Source: Deltaproteobacteria bacterium | GTDB taxonomy: Bacteria; Desulfobacterota; Desulfobacteria; Desulfobacterales; SpSt-501 | Reading direction: 5' to 3' | Assembly: GCA_016219005.1 (NCBI GenBank) | Contig: JACRCN010000071.1 | Location: forward strand, 28,397-92,396 | Length of the DNA stretch: 64,000 bases | Program-made: the position numbers and the translations under genes | In this document: piece by piece, positions 1 through 8,330 of the stretch | Position numbering within the stretch: position 1 is the first letter of the stretch | Layout of the letters: every line of letters starts with the position of its first letter | The notes under the pieces: model-generated | The model's database searches: none | What the model saw: only the letters and a program-made list of their open reading frames with translations | What the model was told of the DNA's origin: nothing

Positions 1-162
1 GCTGCATGGGGAACTCCGGACGTTGCTGCTTGTCGGATACGGGAAGCCGCTTTTCCGTTTGTCATCCTGCCCGAGCCAAACGTGCGCAAAACAAAATTCG
101 CTTTACAGACGTGAAAACCCTAAACTCAGCATGGCCCTTGAAATCAGCCGCAAAGGCAGTGC

Positions 163-191
163 TTGACAAGGATCATCGCAAATCATAGGGT
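163..191 (+). promoter_or_regulatory. possible sigma-70 promoter upstream of the sensor/kinase pair
   Basis: A perfect TTGACA (163-168) is followed after 17 bases by TAGGGT (186-191), which keeps only the key T, A and final T of a -10 box. It lies about 80 bases before the first gene and is the best promoter candidate I see for the two-gene sensor/kinase unit. The rest of positions 1-271 holds no convincing gene. Confidence 0.35.
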
Positions 192-271
192 TAACCGGCG
201 CAACGGACCATCAACTCTTCCTTTATCAGCTTTTTCAAGCCTCTGAAAGGCCGTTTTTCGGGGGTCGGCTC

Positions 272-1162
272 ATGAAAGTGGGTGCCGGTATGAGTCATCT
301 GCAGAAGATCAAGGCAACGTTTGCGTCCTACCCTTTTGTGGCGGTGTTTTTCACTTGGGGGCTCATCCTGGCGGTGGCCTACGGTTTGCTGTCTCTGCAT
401 CTGGCCTATCAAACCGACCAAGCCAGGAAGGGCGGCATCGAAATGATCCAGGTGCTTTCGAGGAAGATCGGCCTTCCGTTGCTCGAAAAAAACACCGATC
501 TTCTTCAATCGGCCGTGACCGAGGTCGGGCAAAAACCGGGGGTTCTTTTGACCTGGGTGGTTGATCACCAGAATAAGGTGGTCGCCTTTGCCGGAAACAA
601 CCAGATCCTGCCGCTTGCCAGGGACGCGGATAGCAGGGCCGGGGACGTGGACATCTGGCAGGCGGAATCCGCCGTTCCACCTACCTATTTCAACCTGGTG
701 TCGGCCGTCACCTACTCGGGTATCCGCATCGGCAGAATCTTTCTGACGATCGCGCCGGAGGTAAGAAGCGACCCCCAGGCACAATTCATGCGGCTCGTTG
801 TGCTGAGCGGGCTTTTCATGCTGGTTCTGGTTGCGGCGTTCTATCACCGGCAGCTGGCCACGGTCGCTTCACGGGTTTCCGGCATTTTGCACCCGCGCGA
901 TCCGGAAACGCTGGATCTGTCCGGATCGGAGGTGACCTGTCCCTTGTGCGGCATGCCGCAGCCTCTGTCCCAGGGTGTTTTTGAGCATGGCGAGACCGAT
1001 ACGCTTGTGCTTCGAACCCCGCCCGGCGCGGATTCCAGCGGCAAGCGAACCGGGACAGGGAAAATTTTCCTCCATGAAATGGGAGACCGAAAGGACCTGG
1101 CATGGATCCGGCAGCGCATCATCCTGCGCTGCACCGACATCATCCGTCTGCTTTCCAAGTGA
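272..1162 (+). CDS. membrane sensor protein with C-terminal CPLCG motif, kinase-less paralogue of the next gene's sensor
   Basis: This 296-residue protein has an N-terminal membrane segment (about residues 23-44), an extracytoplasmic region, and a second membrane segment (about 175-195) followed by a cytoplasmic tail containing a CPLCG pair. The extracytoplasmic part shares VDHQN and a VTYSxIxIG segment with the N-terminal half of the kinase encoded 28 bases downstream, so the two sensors are probably paralogous. It has no kinase or other catalytic motif. The start at 272 follows a GGGGG tract; an alternative ATG lies at 290. I infer a ligand-sensing or partner protein for the kinase. The family is not named with certainty. 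Confidence 0.75.
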   Translation: MKVGAGMSHLQKIKATFASYPFVAVFFTWGLILAVAYGLLSLHLAYQTDQARKGGIEMIQVLSRKIGLPLLEKNTDLLQSAVTEVGQKPGVLLTWVVDHQNKVVAFAGNNQILPLARDADSRAGDVDIWQAESAVPPTYFNLVSAVTYSGIRIGRIFLTIAPEVRSDPQAQFMRLVVLSGLFMLVLVAAFYHRQLATVASRVSGILHPRDPETLDLSGSEVTCPLCGMPQPLSQGVFEHGETDTLVLRTPPGADSSGKRTGTGKIFLHEMGDRKDLAWIRQRIILRCTDIIRLLSK

Positions 1163-1190
1163 ACCTACCCTTTAGGAAAGAGGTGCCACC

Positions 1191-2819
1191 ATGTCTGCTG
1201 TGGATATGGCGACGATGACGCTGGTGAAGCTGAAAGAATACACCAGTACGACATTCGTGAAGGCGACGCGAGGTATCATACGATCCGAGTTCATGCGGCG
1301 CAGCCGGAAGGCTTTTCTGGTGTGCCTTATGATCGGTGTCGCCGCGCATGCCGCCGGCTTTTTGTTTTATCGATCCACAGCGATCCGAGCCCGCGATGCC
1401 TTCTACCAGCGGGGGGCGGCCGCCACGCGCAACCTTGCGAATGAATGCCGTCCGTTTGTGTTGGAGAAGGATGTCTTGATGCTGAATGTGGCGCTGCGTT
1501 CGGCAGAAAAAGCCGACGGTTTAGTCTATGCCGCGATAGTGGATCATCAAAACCAGGTGCTGACACGGACCGGCCCGGAGGAATTGACCCGCACATTGCT
1601 GCCGCTGTACGACCAGGCCGCGACCGGATCGCTGGACGGGACCGGGTTCACAGATCTCATCACTCCGGGTGCACAACCGCTCACGCTTTTTTCCCGGCCC
1701 GTTACGTATTCGAATATCGGCATCGGCAAGGTAATGCTGGTGTTTTCGGCCGAGCCGCTGCAGCAGGCGTTGTCGGGCTTGCGCGCCACCTATTTGACCG
1801 TCACCACGGCGGTCACCTTGCTGCTGGTCGGCGTGCTGCTGGGGCTAGACCGCCGCCAGAAGAAGAAATCCCTGGACCTGATCCAGCGGCTGGGGACACT
1901 CGATACGATCGGCCCGTATCACCTGATTTCAAAGGCCGCTGCCGGTGGGATGGCGGAGCTGTATCTGGCCGACTATGTCCGCGAGGACGGCTTCCGGCGG
2001 CGGGTTGCGGTCAAGAGAATTCTCCCGCATTTTGCCGCGCACGAGGACTTCGCGCACATGTTCATCCGGGAGGCCCGACTGGCGGCCTTGTTGCAGCACC
2101 CCAACATTGTCCAGGTCATTGATTACGGGAAAATTTCGGATGTCTCATTCATCGCCATGGAGTACATCGACGGCAAGAACCTCGGCGAGATCATATCCGG
2201 GATGAGGGCGGGGGTGCCCATCGAACCGGCCGTGTTTATTTTTTCGGAAATCTGCAAGGGGCTGGAGCATTCGCACACGAAAGCCGACGACCAGACCGGG
2301 GCAAGCCTGAACATCGTTCACCGGGACATCAGCCCGCAGAACATCCTGGTGTCCTACCAGGGGGAAGTCAAAATCAGCGATTTCGGAATTTCCAAGGCGC
2401 GGTCCGAACCCAGCCTCACGCAGGCCGGTGTGCTCAAGGGCAAGCTGATGTATCTGGCGCCGGAGCAACTGACCGGGGAGGATGTCGACCACCGGCTGGA
2501 CATCTATGCGCTAGGGCTCGTCTTCTATGAAGTGCTCACGGGGCAGGCGGCCTATCGGTTCGATAACGAGATCGAAGCCTTTCGGAGCATTCCGTCGGTG
2601 CGCGTCGAGCCATTGAAAATCAGGAATCCCAGAGTTCCGGACGAGCTCGATCGCATCGTAATGAAGTGCCTCGACAAGAACGTGGCGACGCGTTATCAGA
2701 GTGCCGGCGACGTTTACGCGGATCTGGCGGCCTTCAAAAGGGCGCACCAGATTGCGTTTGATGCCGCCGACCTGGCCGCCGTGATGAAGCAGCATTTCAG
2801 ATCAGCGGCCCGGGGATGA
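1191..2819 (+). CDS. transmembrane sensor serine/threonine protein kinase
   Basis: This is a 542-residue Hanks-type kinase preceded by a sensor. A membrane helix (about 41-62), an extracytoplasmic domain (about 63-195) and a second helix (about 199-218) lead into the kinase domain (about 243-520). The kinase looks active: VAVKRI carries the ATP lysine near residue 275, HRDISPQN the catalytic Asp near 379, DFG is near 397, and APEQ follows. This order (sensor first, kinase last) differs from PknB-type proteins with C-terminal PASTA domains. An AAAGAGGTG ribosome site precedes the ATG. It probably signals through phosphorylation opposed by the FHA-PP2C phosphatase encoded convergently next door. 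Confidence 0.92.
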   Translation: MSAVDMATMTLVKLKEYTSTTFVKATRGIIRSEFMRRSRKAFLVCLMIGVAAHAAGFLFYRSTAIRARDAFYQRGAAATRNLANECRPFVLEKDVLMLNVALRSAEKADGLVYAAIVDHQNQVLTRTGPEELTRTLLPLYDQAATGSLDGTGFTDLITPGAQPLTLFSRPVTYSNIGIGKVMLVFSAEPLQQALSGLRATYLTVTTAVTLLLVGVLLGLDRRQKKKSLDLIQRLGTLDTIGPYHLISKAAAGGMAELYLADYVREDGFRRRVAVKRILPHFAAHEDFAHMFIREARLAALLQHPNIVQVIDYGKISDVSFIAMEYIDGKNLGEIISGMRAGVPIEPAVFIFSEICKGLEHSHTKADDQTGASLNIVHRDISPQNILVSYQGEVKISDFGISKARSEPSLTQAGVLKGKLMYLAPEQLTGEDVDHRLDIYALGLVFYEVLTGQAAYRFDNEIEAFRSIPSVRVEPLKIRNPRVPDELDRIVMKCLDKNVATRYQSAGDVYADLAAFKRAHQIAFDAADLAAVMKQHFRSAARG

Positions 2820-2833
2820 AAGGGCATTCACGG

Positions 2834-2987
2834 ATTTAGCAGGCTTTTGAAAAACAAGCGTCAGGCCGTCAGCCAAGGCGCACGGCGTTTTGGAAAGCGC
2901 GGCAACTTCATAATATGTGAGCATTTACAAAAGCCGTGCAACGCCGGATCACGGCGTGAGGCGCTGTTTTTCAAAAGCCTGCTAAAT
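2834..2987 (+). repeat. palindromic dispersed repeat, family A, copy 1 (full length)
   Basis: A 154-base element is bounded by a perfect 23-base inverted repeat (2834-2856 and 2965-2987). Its interior contains ATGTGAGCATTTACAAAAGC and a CAACGCCGGATCACGG-type segment that recur at 30484-30577 and, reversed, at 46350-46496. It lies between two convergent genes, and its right arm supplies the TAG stop of the phosphatase at 2982. It could also act as a bidirectional hairpin terminator. There is no internal coding frame. Confidence 0.85.
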
Positions 2988-4658
2988 GCCGGGTGCATGA
3001 TCCACCGATAGGCACACCATGGCCACGTCGTCGCTTTGGGGAAAACCGGCGGTATGCTCCGAAATCGCCCGGCTGACCGCCGATAGGAGCGCCTCGGGTC
3101 CGCCTTCGCAGCTTGAAGCGATCACGCGTTTCAGTTGCTCTGCGCCGAACAGGGTGCCATCCTTGTTCATGGCCTCCGTGACCCCATCGGTGTAAAGGAT
3201 GACGCTGTCCCCGGCTTGCACTATGTGCTCCGTCTCGCCGTATGGGGTGTCTGGGTAGGCTCCCAGGGGAATGTTGCGCTTGATCTGGAGTTCGGAGACC
3301 GTACCGTTGCTTGAGCGCCGCAAGGGCGGCGGGTGGCCGGCCGAGGAGATCGTCAGCCTTCGCTTTTCCGGCTCGAGGACCATCAGGGCCAGGGTGACGA
3401 ACATGCCGCTCTCCATTTCTTCGGACAGGGAGCGGTTCAACTCGGTCAGGACAGCCCCGGGCGACAGGCATCCACGGGCATGGAACCGCATTTCACTGCT
3501 CAACTTGGCCATGTAGAGCGCCGCGGAAACCCCCTTGCCCGCGACATCCCCGACGGTGATTCCGATCGCGCTGTCCGAGATCTGGACGAAATCGTAGTAA
3601 TCCCCCCCGATATGCCGGGCCGCCAAATAGCTTTGGGCAAAGCGGTAGCCGATCATCTTCGGCGATGCTTTCGGCAGGAAGCTGTGCTGGATTTTTTCGG
3701 CCAACTGTAAATCTTTTTGGAAAAGTATCTGGGCCATCAGCTGAGCATGCAGTCGGGCTTTGCCGAAAGCCAGGGCCGTATGCCCGGCAATCCCCAGAAA
3801 AAGGGCCATGTCGGCCTTTGAAAACTGGTTCTTGGGGTTTGAGCTGTCCAACTGGATCAGGCCCAGGACGGTGTCTTCACAGATCATGGGCGCGCACATC
3901 ACGGTGCGCAGCCCGAAACGCACGACCGTGTGCTGGGAATCGAAGCGCTGGTCGCCGCTGACATCGGCGCTGAGCACAGCGCTGCGGGTGCCGACGACCT
4001 CTTTGGCCAGGGAACGGCTGATGGACATTTGGTGCTGAGCCCCCGGGCGGGCCAGGGCCGCCACCGGGTGCAGGTTGGAGCCGTCCGGTTCGCACACCAT
4101 GATGCAGCCGCGTTCGGCCTCCGGGAATACATCCAACAGTTTTTCCATGACCTTTGGGAAAAGCTTCTCGGCCTCAATCACATTGCCGAGTATCTCAGCC
4201 ACTTCCGATAGAAGCCGCAAGCGCTTGATCATCAGTTCGCTAGCGTCTTTTTCAAGCCCCTTCGGTAGCAATTGTTCGATGTGATCGTCCACCGACACGT
4301 TCTCGATGATCGGCGCACGCTTGTCACCGGTGTCCCAGGTGACATTCACTTGAGATGCCATCGCCTCTGCGGGCTCAACGCTGAAGGTAACCCTCAGGTC
4401 GCCCAGGCGGATGGCATCGCCGTCCTGGATGGATGCACTCGCTCGGACCGGCGTGTCGTTGACAAAGGTGCCGTTTGAGCTGCCGAGATCAGTGATCCTC
4501 CAATGGCCATCGGAAAGTTCTATCTTGGCGTGTTGCCGTGATAACGTCTTTTCTTCAAACTGCAGGTCCGCGCTTCGGCTGCGGCCGATAACGGCTTCGC
4601 CTTTCAATGAAATGGTCGCACCGGACTGCAGACCCGTCAGGATCTTGAGAGTAGGCAT
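2982..4658 (-). CDS. FHA-GAF-PP2C (SpoIIE-type) protein phosphatase
   Basis: A 558-residue soluble protein. An N-terminal FHA domain (about 10-95; GRSRSADLQF, SRQHAKIE, DLGSSNGTFVN) reads phosphothreonine. A GAF domain follows (about 175-330), then a PP2C/SpoIIE catalytic domain (about 350-555) with GGDYYDF, VGDVAGKG and a DDVAM-type metal-binding end. The start at 4658 (MPTLKILTG) was chosen because the FHA fold begins there; upstream codons resemble nothing. The FHA domain suggests it docks on a phosphorylated partner, plausibly the kinase at 1191-2819 or the pseudokinase protein upstream. The stop codon lies inside repeat A. Confidence 0.92.
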   Translation of the reverse strand: MPTLKILTGLQSGATISLKGEAVIGRSRSADLQFEEKTLSRQHAKIELSDGHWRITDLGSSNGTFVNDTPVRASASIQDGDAIRLGDLRVTFSVEPAEAMASQVNVTWDTGDKRAPIIENVSVDDHIEQLLPKGLEKDASELMIKRLRLLSEVAEILGNVIEAEKLFPKVMEKLLDVFPEAERGCIMVCEPDGSNLHPVAALARPGAQHQMSISRSLAKEVVGTRSAVLSADVSGDQRFDSQHTVVRFGLRTVMCAPMICEDTVLGLIQLDSSNPKNQFSKADMALFLGIAGHTALAFGKARLHAQLMAQILFQKDLQLAEKIQHSFLPKASPKMIGYRFAQSYLAARHIGGDYYDFVQISDSAIGITVGDVAGKGVSAALYMAKLSSEMRFHARGCLSPGAVLTELNRSLSEEMESGMFVTLALMVLEPEKRRLTISSAGHPPPLRRSSNGTVSELQIKRNIPLGAYPDTPYGETEHIVQAGDSVILYTDGVTEAMNKDGTLFGAEQLKRVIASSCEGGPEALLSAVSRAISEHTAGFPQSDDVAMVCLSVDHAPGI

Positions 4659-4747
4659 CCGAACACCGAGCCCGTTTTTGGGTGGTTGACTATGGTGATT
4701 TATATTGTCGTACCGTAAGGCACCTGAAACGAGATGACAAATTTGGC

Positions 4748-4785
4748 GGCTTCGCAAAAAATCCGACTTCGGCGTTGCGCTTCAT
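4748..4785 (-). repeat. dispersed repeat, family B, half copy
   Basis: A segment containing ACTTCGGCGTTGCGCTTCAT with an upstream CTTCGCAAAAAATCC matches one end of the full family B copy at 43709-43835. Only one half is present. It overlaps the 3' end of the gene ending at 4782 and contributes that gene's TGA stop. Confidence 0.6.
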
Positions 4786-7700
4786 TCTGATGAGCGCTTC
4801 AGGCGCTTGATCCGCTCCCGGACGAAGCCGTACTCGACCCAGTTGTCCAGGAAGGAGGCCAGGGCATCGCGGTAGAAGCGCAGGGCGGTTTTCTTGTCCT
4901 TGGCTCCCTCGGCCCAGAAGCCTGCAGCGGTGAAGCCGCTGATGGCCATCTCCGGGCTTTCTCCGGCCTGCGTGCGCAGCGCTTCCTCGGCCTTCTGCCC
5001 GAGGAGGTATTCGGCAACGGACACAAACCAGGCGTCGCGGGTGCTGCGGCTGTACTCGGTCAGCCGGTCCCGGCTCTCTGCTTCGCGTCCCTGGTGGCGC
5101 AGGACGCCCGCCGCCAACAGGCCCAGGCTCATCCGCAAGGCATTCGGGCGGCCGCCGGCGTCGAGGAATGCCTGGATGTGCCGCAGGGCCTCCGGGAAGT
5201 CTTCCGCGGCGGCTTCGGTGAAGGCCAGGGTGCCGAGGGCGGCACGATGGTCGGGTTCGAGCTGGAGGATGTTCTGCAGTGCGGCGCGCTTTTCTTCCAG
5301 CGACAATTCGCCTCCCGCCAGTTTGGCCTCGATCGTCGATAGCTCCTCCTGGCGCTTCCTCTTCGTTTCCAGGGACGCCTGCACGGCCGTATCGAACCGC
5401 TGCATCCGCAAGCTGTCAGCGGTCCGCTGATCGTGCGCCGGCATGGCGTTGCGGCGCAGTTTGCGGACCTCATCGAGCTTTGCGCGCGTGAGGAAGATTT
5501 CCCACCCGTCGGGATCGGCGGCGAGGATGGCCTGTTCGAGAAGGGATTCGGCGGCCTCGGGCCTTGCCTGGCGCAGGCGCACGAGCCCGGCGATATAGTG
5601 AAGCCAGCTTTTTTCCGACGGGCTGTACCAGCCGTTCACGGCCGTTTCCACCCCCACCCGCCCTTCCAGCAGCTGGAGCAGGTAGCCCTGGAACTCAGCC
5701 GGGCTTCTCCAGTCGGCGTCGGCCAGCTCTTTGTGGTAGACCTCCCCAGCCTGGCTGCCCGTGAGCCAGTCGATCAGGACCAGCATCAGCCGGGCCTGGT
5801 TGTCCTCGGCATTCATGGACAGGGACTGGGCAAAGCGCTGGCGGGCGCCGCGGAAGTCGTTATTGCAGAAGTGCATCATACCGGCCGCGACGATCATGGA
5901 GGGTTGGAGGCTGCGGCCGAGGTTGTCGTCCGCTGCCGCCATGGCCTCGGCCCAGCGTCCCTGCATGGCGATCTCACGGATTTTGCCCACGGCGGCCTCC
6001 ATGGAAAAATCGATCACCCCGTTCCACTTGGCCTGTCCGGCTTTCAGATCGACGAGCAGCTTCACGGCATCCGTGATGGGCAGGGCCAGCCCGATGTCCC
6101 ACACCGGCATGGCGATCGGCACCAGCCCCTGGCTGTAGTCCATGGCCACGGCCGAGACGATCCCGATCACCTTGCCCCGGGTGTCGATCACGGGACCGCC
6201 GCTGTTGCCGCCGTGCAGCGAGGCGTCGATCTGAAACACGTTCTCGAAGGCCCGGCGCACATTGCCGCGCACGACGCTGGCGTTGACTGCGTCCTCCTGG
6301 GTGCGGCTTCCCAGAGGGAAACCCAGGGCGATCACCCGGGTGAGCTTGGGCAGTCGGCGCGGGTCCATGTCGAGGTCCAGCGGCAGCGGGATCAGCCCCT
6401 CCGGCACCCGCGCCACCTTGATCACGGCAAAATCGTCCCGCAGGGGGGAGGTGATGAGCTGCCGTGCGCGCACGGGCGCGTTGGCCACTCCAGAGATTTC
6501 GACCCGCGGGGAGCCATCCGAGCTGTAAGCGGTTTCGGTGAAATAGACATCGGCGAGATCCGCGCCCTCGATCATTCGCCCGGCGCGGTTGAAGGCTTTT
6601 GCGCCCTCGAACCACAGATAAAGGCGGTACCCGAATTTGGCCGCGATGCTGCGGCTCCTCACATATTGCATGGCCCCCGCAAACTGGGGGTCCTCGAGCC
6701 AGGGACAGACGACATGCCGGCTGGTGAGCAGGTAGCCGTCCCTGTCCACCAGGAAGGCCGTGCCCTCCGCCACGTTGCGGAAGATCGTGGTGCCGCCGGA
6801 CTCGATCCAGTAGTCCACCAGGGTGAACCCGACGGAGCGCGCGTACTGGTTGGCGTAGCCCTCCAGTGCCCCCTCGGCGTCCCGGCGCGGGCGGTCGAGG
6901 TAAAGCCAGGCCGACAGGCCCGCCAGGACAATCACGGCCACGACGGCCGCCAGCACCCGCACGCGTTTCTGAAGGCTTTGGACCAGCCGGGCCGATGTTG
7001 CGACCGCCTGTGGCGGTTGCGCTTTGATCCGCGCGAGCGAGGAAACGACCTCCGCCATGGACTGCGGCCGCAGGTCCGGGTCATCGGCCAGCATCACGCG
7101 CAGCAGGACGGCCAGCTCATCCGGCACATCGAGATCCTCGATCCGGCCTTCCAGGTTGCCGATCTCGAGGTCGCCCGAGAGCAACTCGACGAAGACCTTG
7201 CCGAGAGACCAGATGTCACTTCGAAAATCGAGCGGCCGCTGGTTGACGATGTCCGGGTGGCAGCCCAGAAGCTGCTTCAACATCGGGGCGGGCCGGTCGA
7301 GTTTGGGGTCGATGAAGCGCGAGAGCTTGTAGTCGATCTTGACCTTGAACTCCCCGTTCGCGCCCCGGACCGCCATGATGTCGTTCAGGATCAGGTGCGG
7401 GATGAAATGCCCGTGCTGGTGCAACACGGTGAGGATTTCGGCCATCTGGCGAAACAGGTCGATCAGCAGCCGTCGATCGGTCAGCCGGCCCGAGGCGAGC
7501 AGGGAACCCCAACTCTCGGTGTCGATCCATTCGCTGATGCGGTACCACAGGCCGTCCTGGGAGCGACGGATAGCGTGGTGGCGGACAAAGCCCTCGTCCG
7601 GAAGCTTTTTCAGTTCCTCGAGCTCGCGCTGCAGCCGGGCGGCCACCTTCTCGTTCACGCCGGAGCGGGGAGTGAACAGGCGGATCATGACGTGCTCGTG

Positions 7701-7871
7701 GGTGCGTGCGCGGATGGCGCGGCACAGGAAGGTGGAGTAGCCTTCGTGGAGGACATCGACGATGCGGTAGTCGTCGATGGTGCTGCGGCCTGCGGCGATT
7801 CGACCGCCGCAGGCGGGGCAGGTGGCGATTCCCTCAGCTACCGATTGTCCACAGACCGGGCAGGATTTCAT
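4782..7871 (-). CDS. zinc-ribbon / pseudokinase / trypsin-like serine protease / TPR membrane protein
   Basis: A 1029-residue multidomain protein. A CPVC...CPAC zinc ribbon (Cys 4, 7, 18, 21) comes first. The kinase-like domain (about 35-290) appears catalytically dead: the VAVK lysine is R64 (VMIRLF), HRDLKPEN reads HLILNDIM, and DFG reads DYK. A membrane helix (about 304-325) is followed by a trypsin-like domain with an intact triad: His in TSRHVV (about 385), Asp in DDFAVIKV (about 480) and Ser in GGNSGGP (about 558). The C-terminal third is helical and TPR-like. The start at 7871 places the zinc ribbon first; upstream codons run into an RNA gene. I infer a cytoplasmic signal controlling an extracytoplasmic protease. 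Confidence 0.88.
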   Translation of the reverse strand: MKSCPVCGQSVAEGIATCPACGGRIAAGRSTIDDYRIVDVLHEGYSTFLCRAIRARTHEHVMIRLFTPRSGVNEKVAARLQRELEELKKLPDEGFVRHHAIRRSQDGLWYRISEWIDTESWGSLLASGRLTDRRLLIDLFRQMAEILTVLHQHGHFIPHLILNDIMAVRGANGEFKVKIDYKLSRFIDPKLDRPAPMLKQLLGCHPDIVNQRPLDFRSDIWSLGKVFVELLSGDLEIGNLEGRIEDLDVPDELAVLLRVMLADDPDLRPQSMAEVVSSLARIKAQPPQAVATSARLVQSLQKRVRVLAAVVAVIVLAGLSAWLYLDRPRRDAEGALEGYANQYARSVGFTLVDYWIESGGTTIFRNVAEGTAFLVDRDGYLLTSRHVVCPWLEDPQFAGAMQYVRSRSIAAKFGYRLYLWFEGAKAFNRAGRMIEGADLADVYFTETAYSSDGSPRVEISGVANAPVRARQLITSPLRDDFAVIKVARVPEGLIPLPLDLDMDPRRLPKLTRVIALGFPLGSRTQEDAVNASVVRGNVRRAFENVFQIDASLHGGNSGGPVIDTRGKVIGIVSAVAMDYSQGLVPIAMPVWDIGLALPITDAVKLLVDLKAGQAKWNGVIDFSMEAAVGKIREIAMQGRWAEAMAAADDNLGRSLQPSMIVAAGMMHFCNNDFRGARQRFAQSLSMNAEDNQARLMLVLIDWLTGSQAGEVYHKELADADWRSPAEFQGYLLQLLEGRVGVETAVNGWYSPSEKSWLHYIAGLVRLRQARPEAAESLLEQAILAADPDGWEIFLTRAKLDEVRKLRRNAMPAHDQRTADSLRMQRFDTAVQASLETKRKRQEELSTIEAKLAGGELSLEEKRAALQNILQLEPDHRAALGTLAFTEAAAEDFPEALRHIQAFLDAGGRPNALRMSLGLLAAGVLRHQGREAESRDRLTEYSRSTRDAWFVSVAEYLLGQKAEEALRTQAGESPEMAISGFTAAGFWAEGAKDKKTALRFYRDALASFLDNWVEYGFVRERIKRLKRSSE

Positions 7872-7972
7872 GGCAGCCCTTCCGCCGAATCGGGTGAGAA
7901 GCTGTGAATCATCTACCAGCAATACCGAAAAACAGCAAGAAAGCGGCCAAAGTATTATAATGCTTCCCAATG

Positions 7973-8004
7973 AAAAAAGGCAGGGATAGCGTGATCCCTG
8001 CCTT
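7973..8004 (-). terminator. strong Rho-independent terminator of the 6S-like RNA
   Basis: On the minus strand a 12-base stem (AAAGGCAGGGAT paired with ATCCCTGCCTTT) with a six-base loop is followed by a run of T (A-run 7973-7978 on the plus strand). It ends leftward transcription from the structured RNA at about 8005-8155, or read-through from corA. Confidence 0.85.
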
Positions 8005-8155
8005 TCCGGCCTGGCTTCCCCAGATGCCGTTGGTTTCTTGAGGTGAACTTCCTGCTTTTGGTTGCGAAAGCACCCCACGAAAGATGCACGCGCATCCGAG
8101 AAGCCAACCACAGCCTCGTATCATCCGGCACCGGCGGCTGATCCGGGCCAGAATC
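8005..8155 (-). ncRNA. ssrS: candidate 6S RNA (RNA polymerase regulator)
   Basis: The minus strand from about 8155 to 8005 folds like 6S RNA. CUGGC (8151-8147) pairs with GCCAG (8015-8011), and further in GGAU pairs with AUCU and GCCG with CGGC, giving a long interrupted closing stem around a large bubble. The stretches UUCACCU...GAAACCAA, CGGCAUCUGGGG and GUGGUUGG resemble UUCACCUUGAACCAA, CGGCAUCUCGG and GCGGUUGG of the E. coli RNA. A strong terminator follows directly. Known 6S RNAs bind sigma-70 polymerase in stationary phase. Ends are approximate. Confidence 0.68.
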
Positions 8156-8330
8156 TATCCAATGCCACGGCCTTCTTTAGTAGCTAAAGCAAAGCAAAAA
8201 GCATGCACATTGTGGTTGGTTTAGGATTAGCCTTGATATCAACAGGTTGTCAGATCTCCGGTTATTGGTACCAGCTCTTGTGTGACGCTGCTTCCTCAGA
8301 ACTGGGAATTTCAGTTCACAGTCGGCAGGA

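Noticed and set aside
6..188. A 60-codon frame at the left edge
   Set aside because: No ribosome site, no recognisable family, and it overlaps the proposed promoter region.
5433..7907. An 824-codon open frame on the plus strand
   Set aside because: It is antisense to the pseudokinase-protease, whose motifs are unmistakable. Its composition (rich in H, R, G, Q, D) is what the reverse frame of a GC-rich gene produces, and no domain is recognisable.
7872..8111. N-terminal 80-codon extension of the pseudokinase-protease
   Set aside because: The extension covers the 6S-like RNA and its terminator, has no conserved sequence, and the zinc ribbon begins naturally at the internal ATG at 7871.
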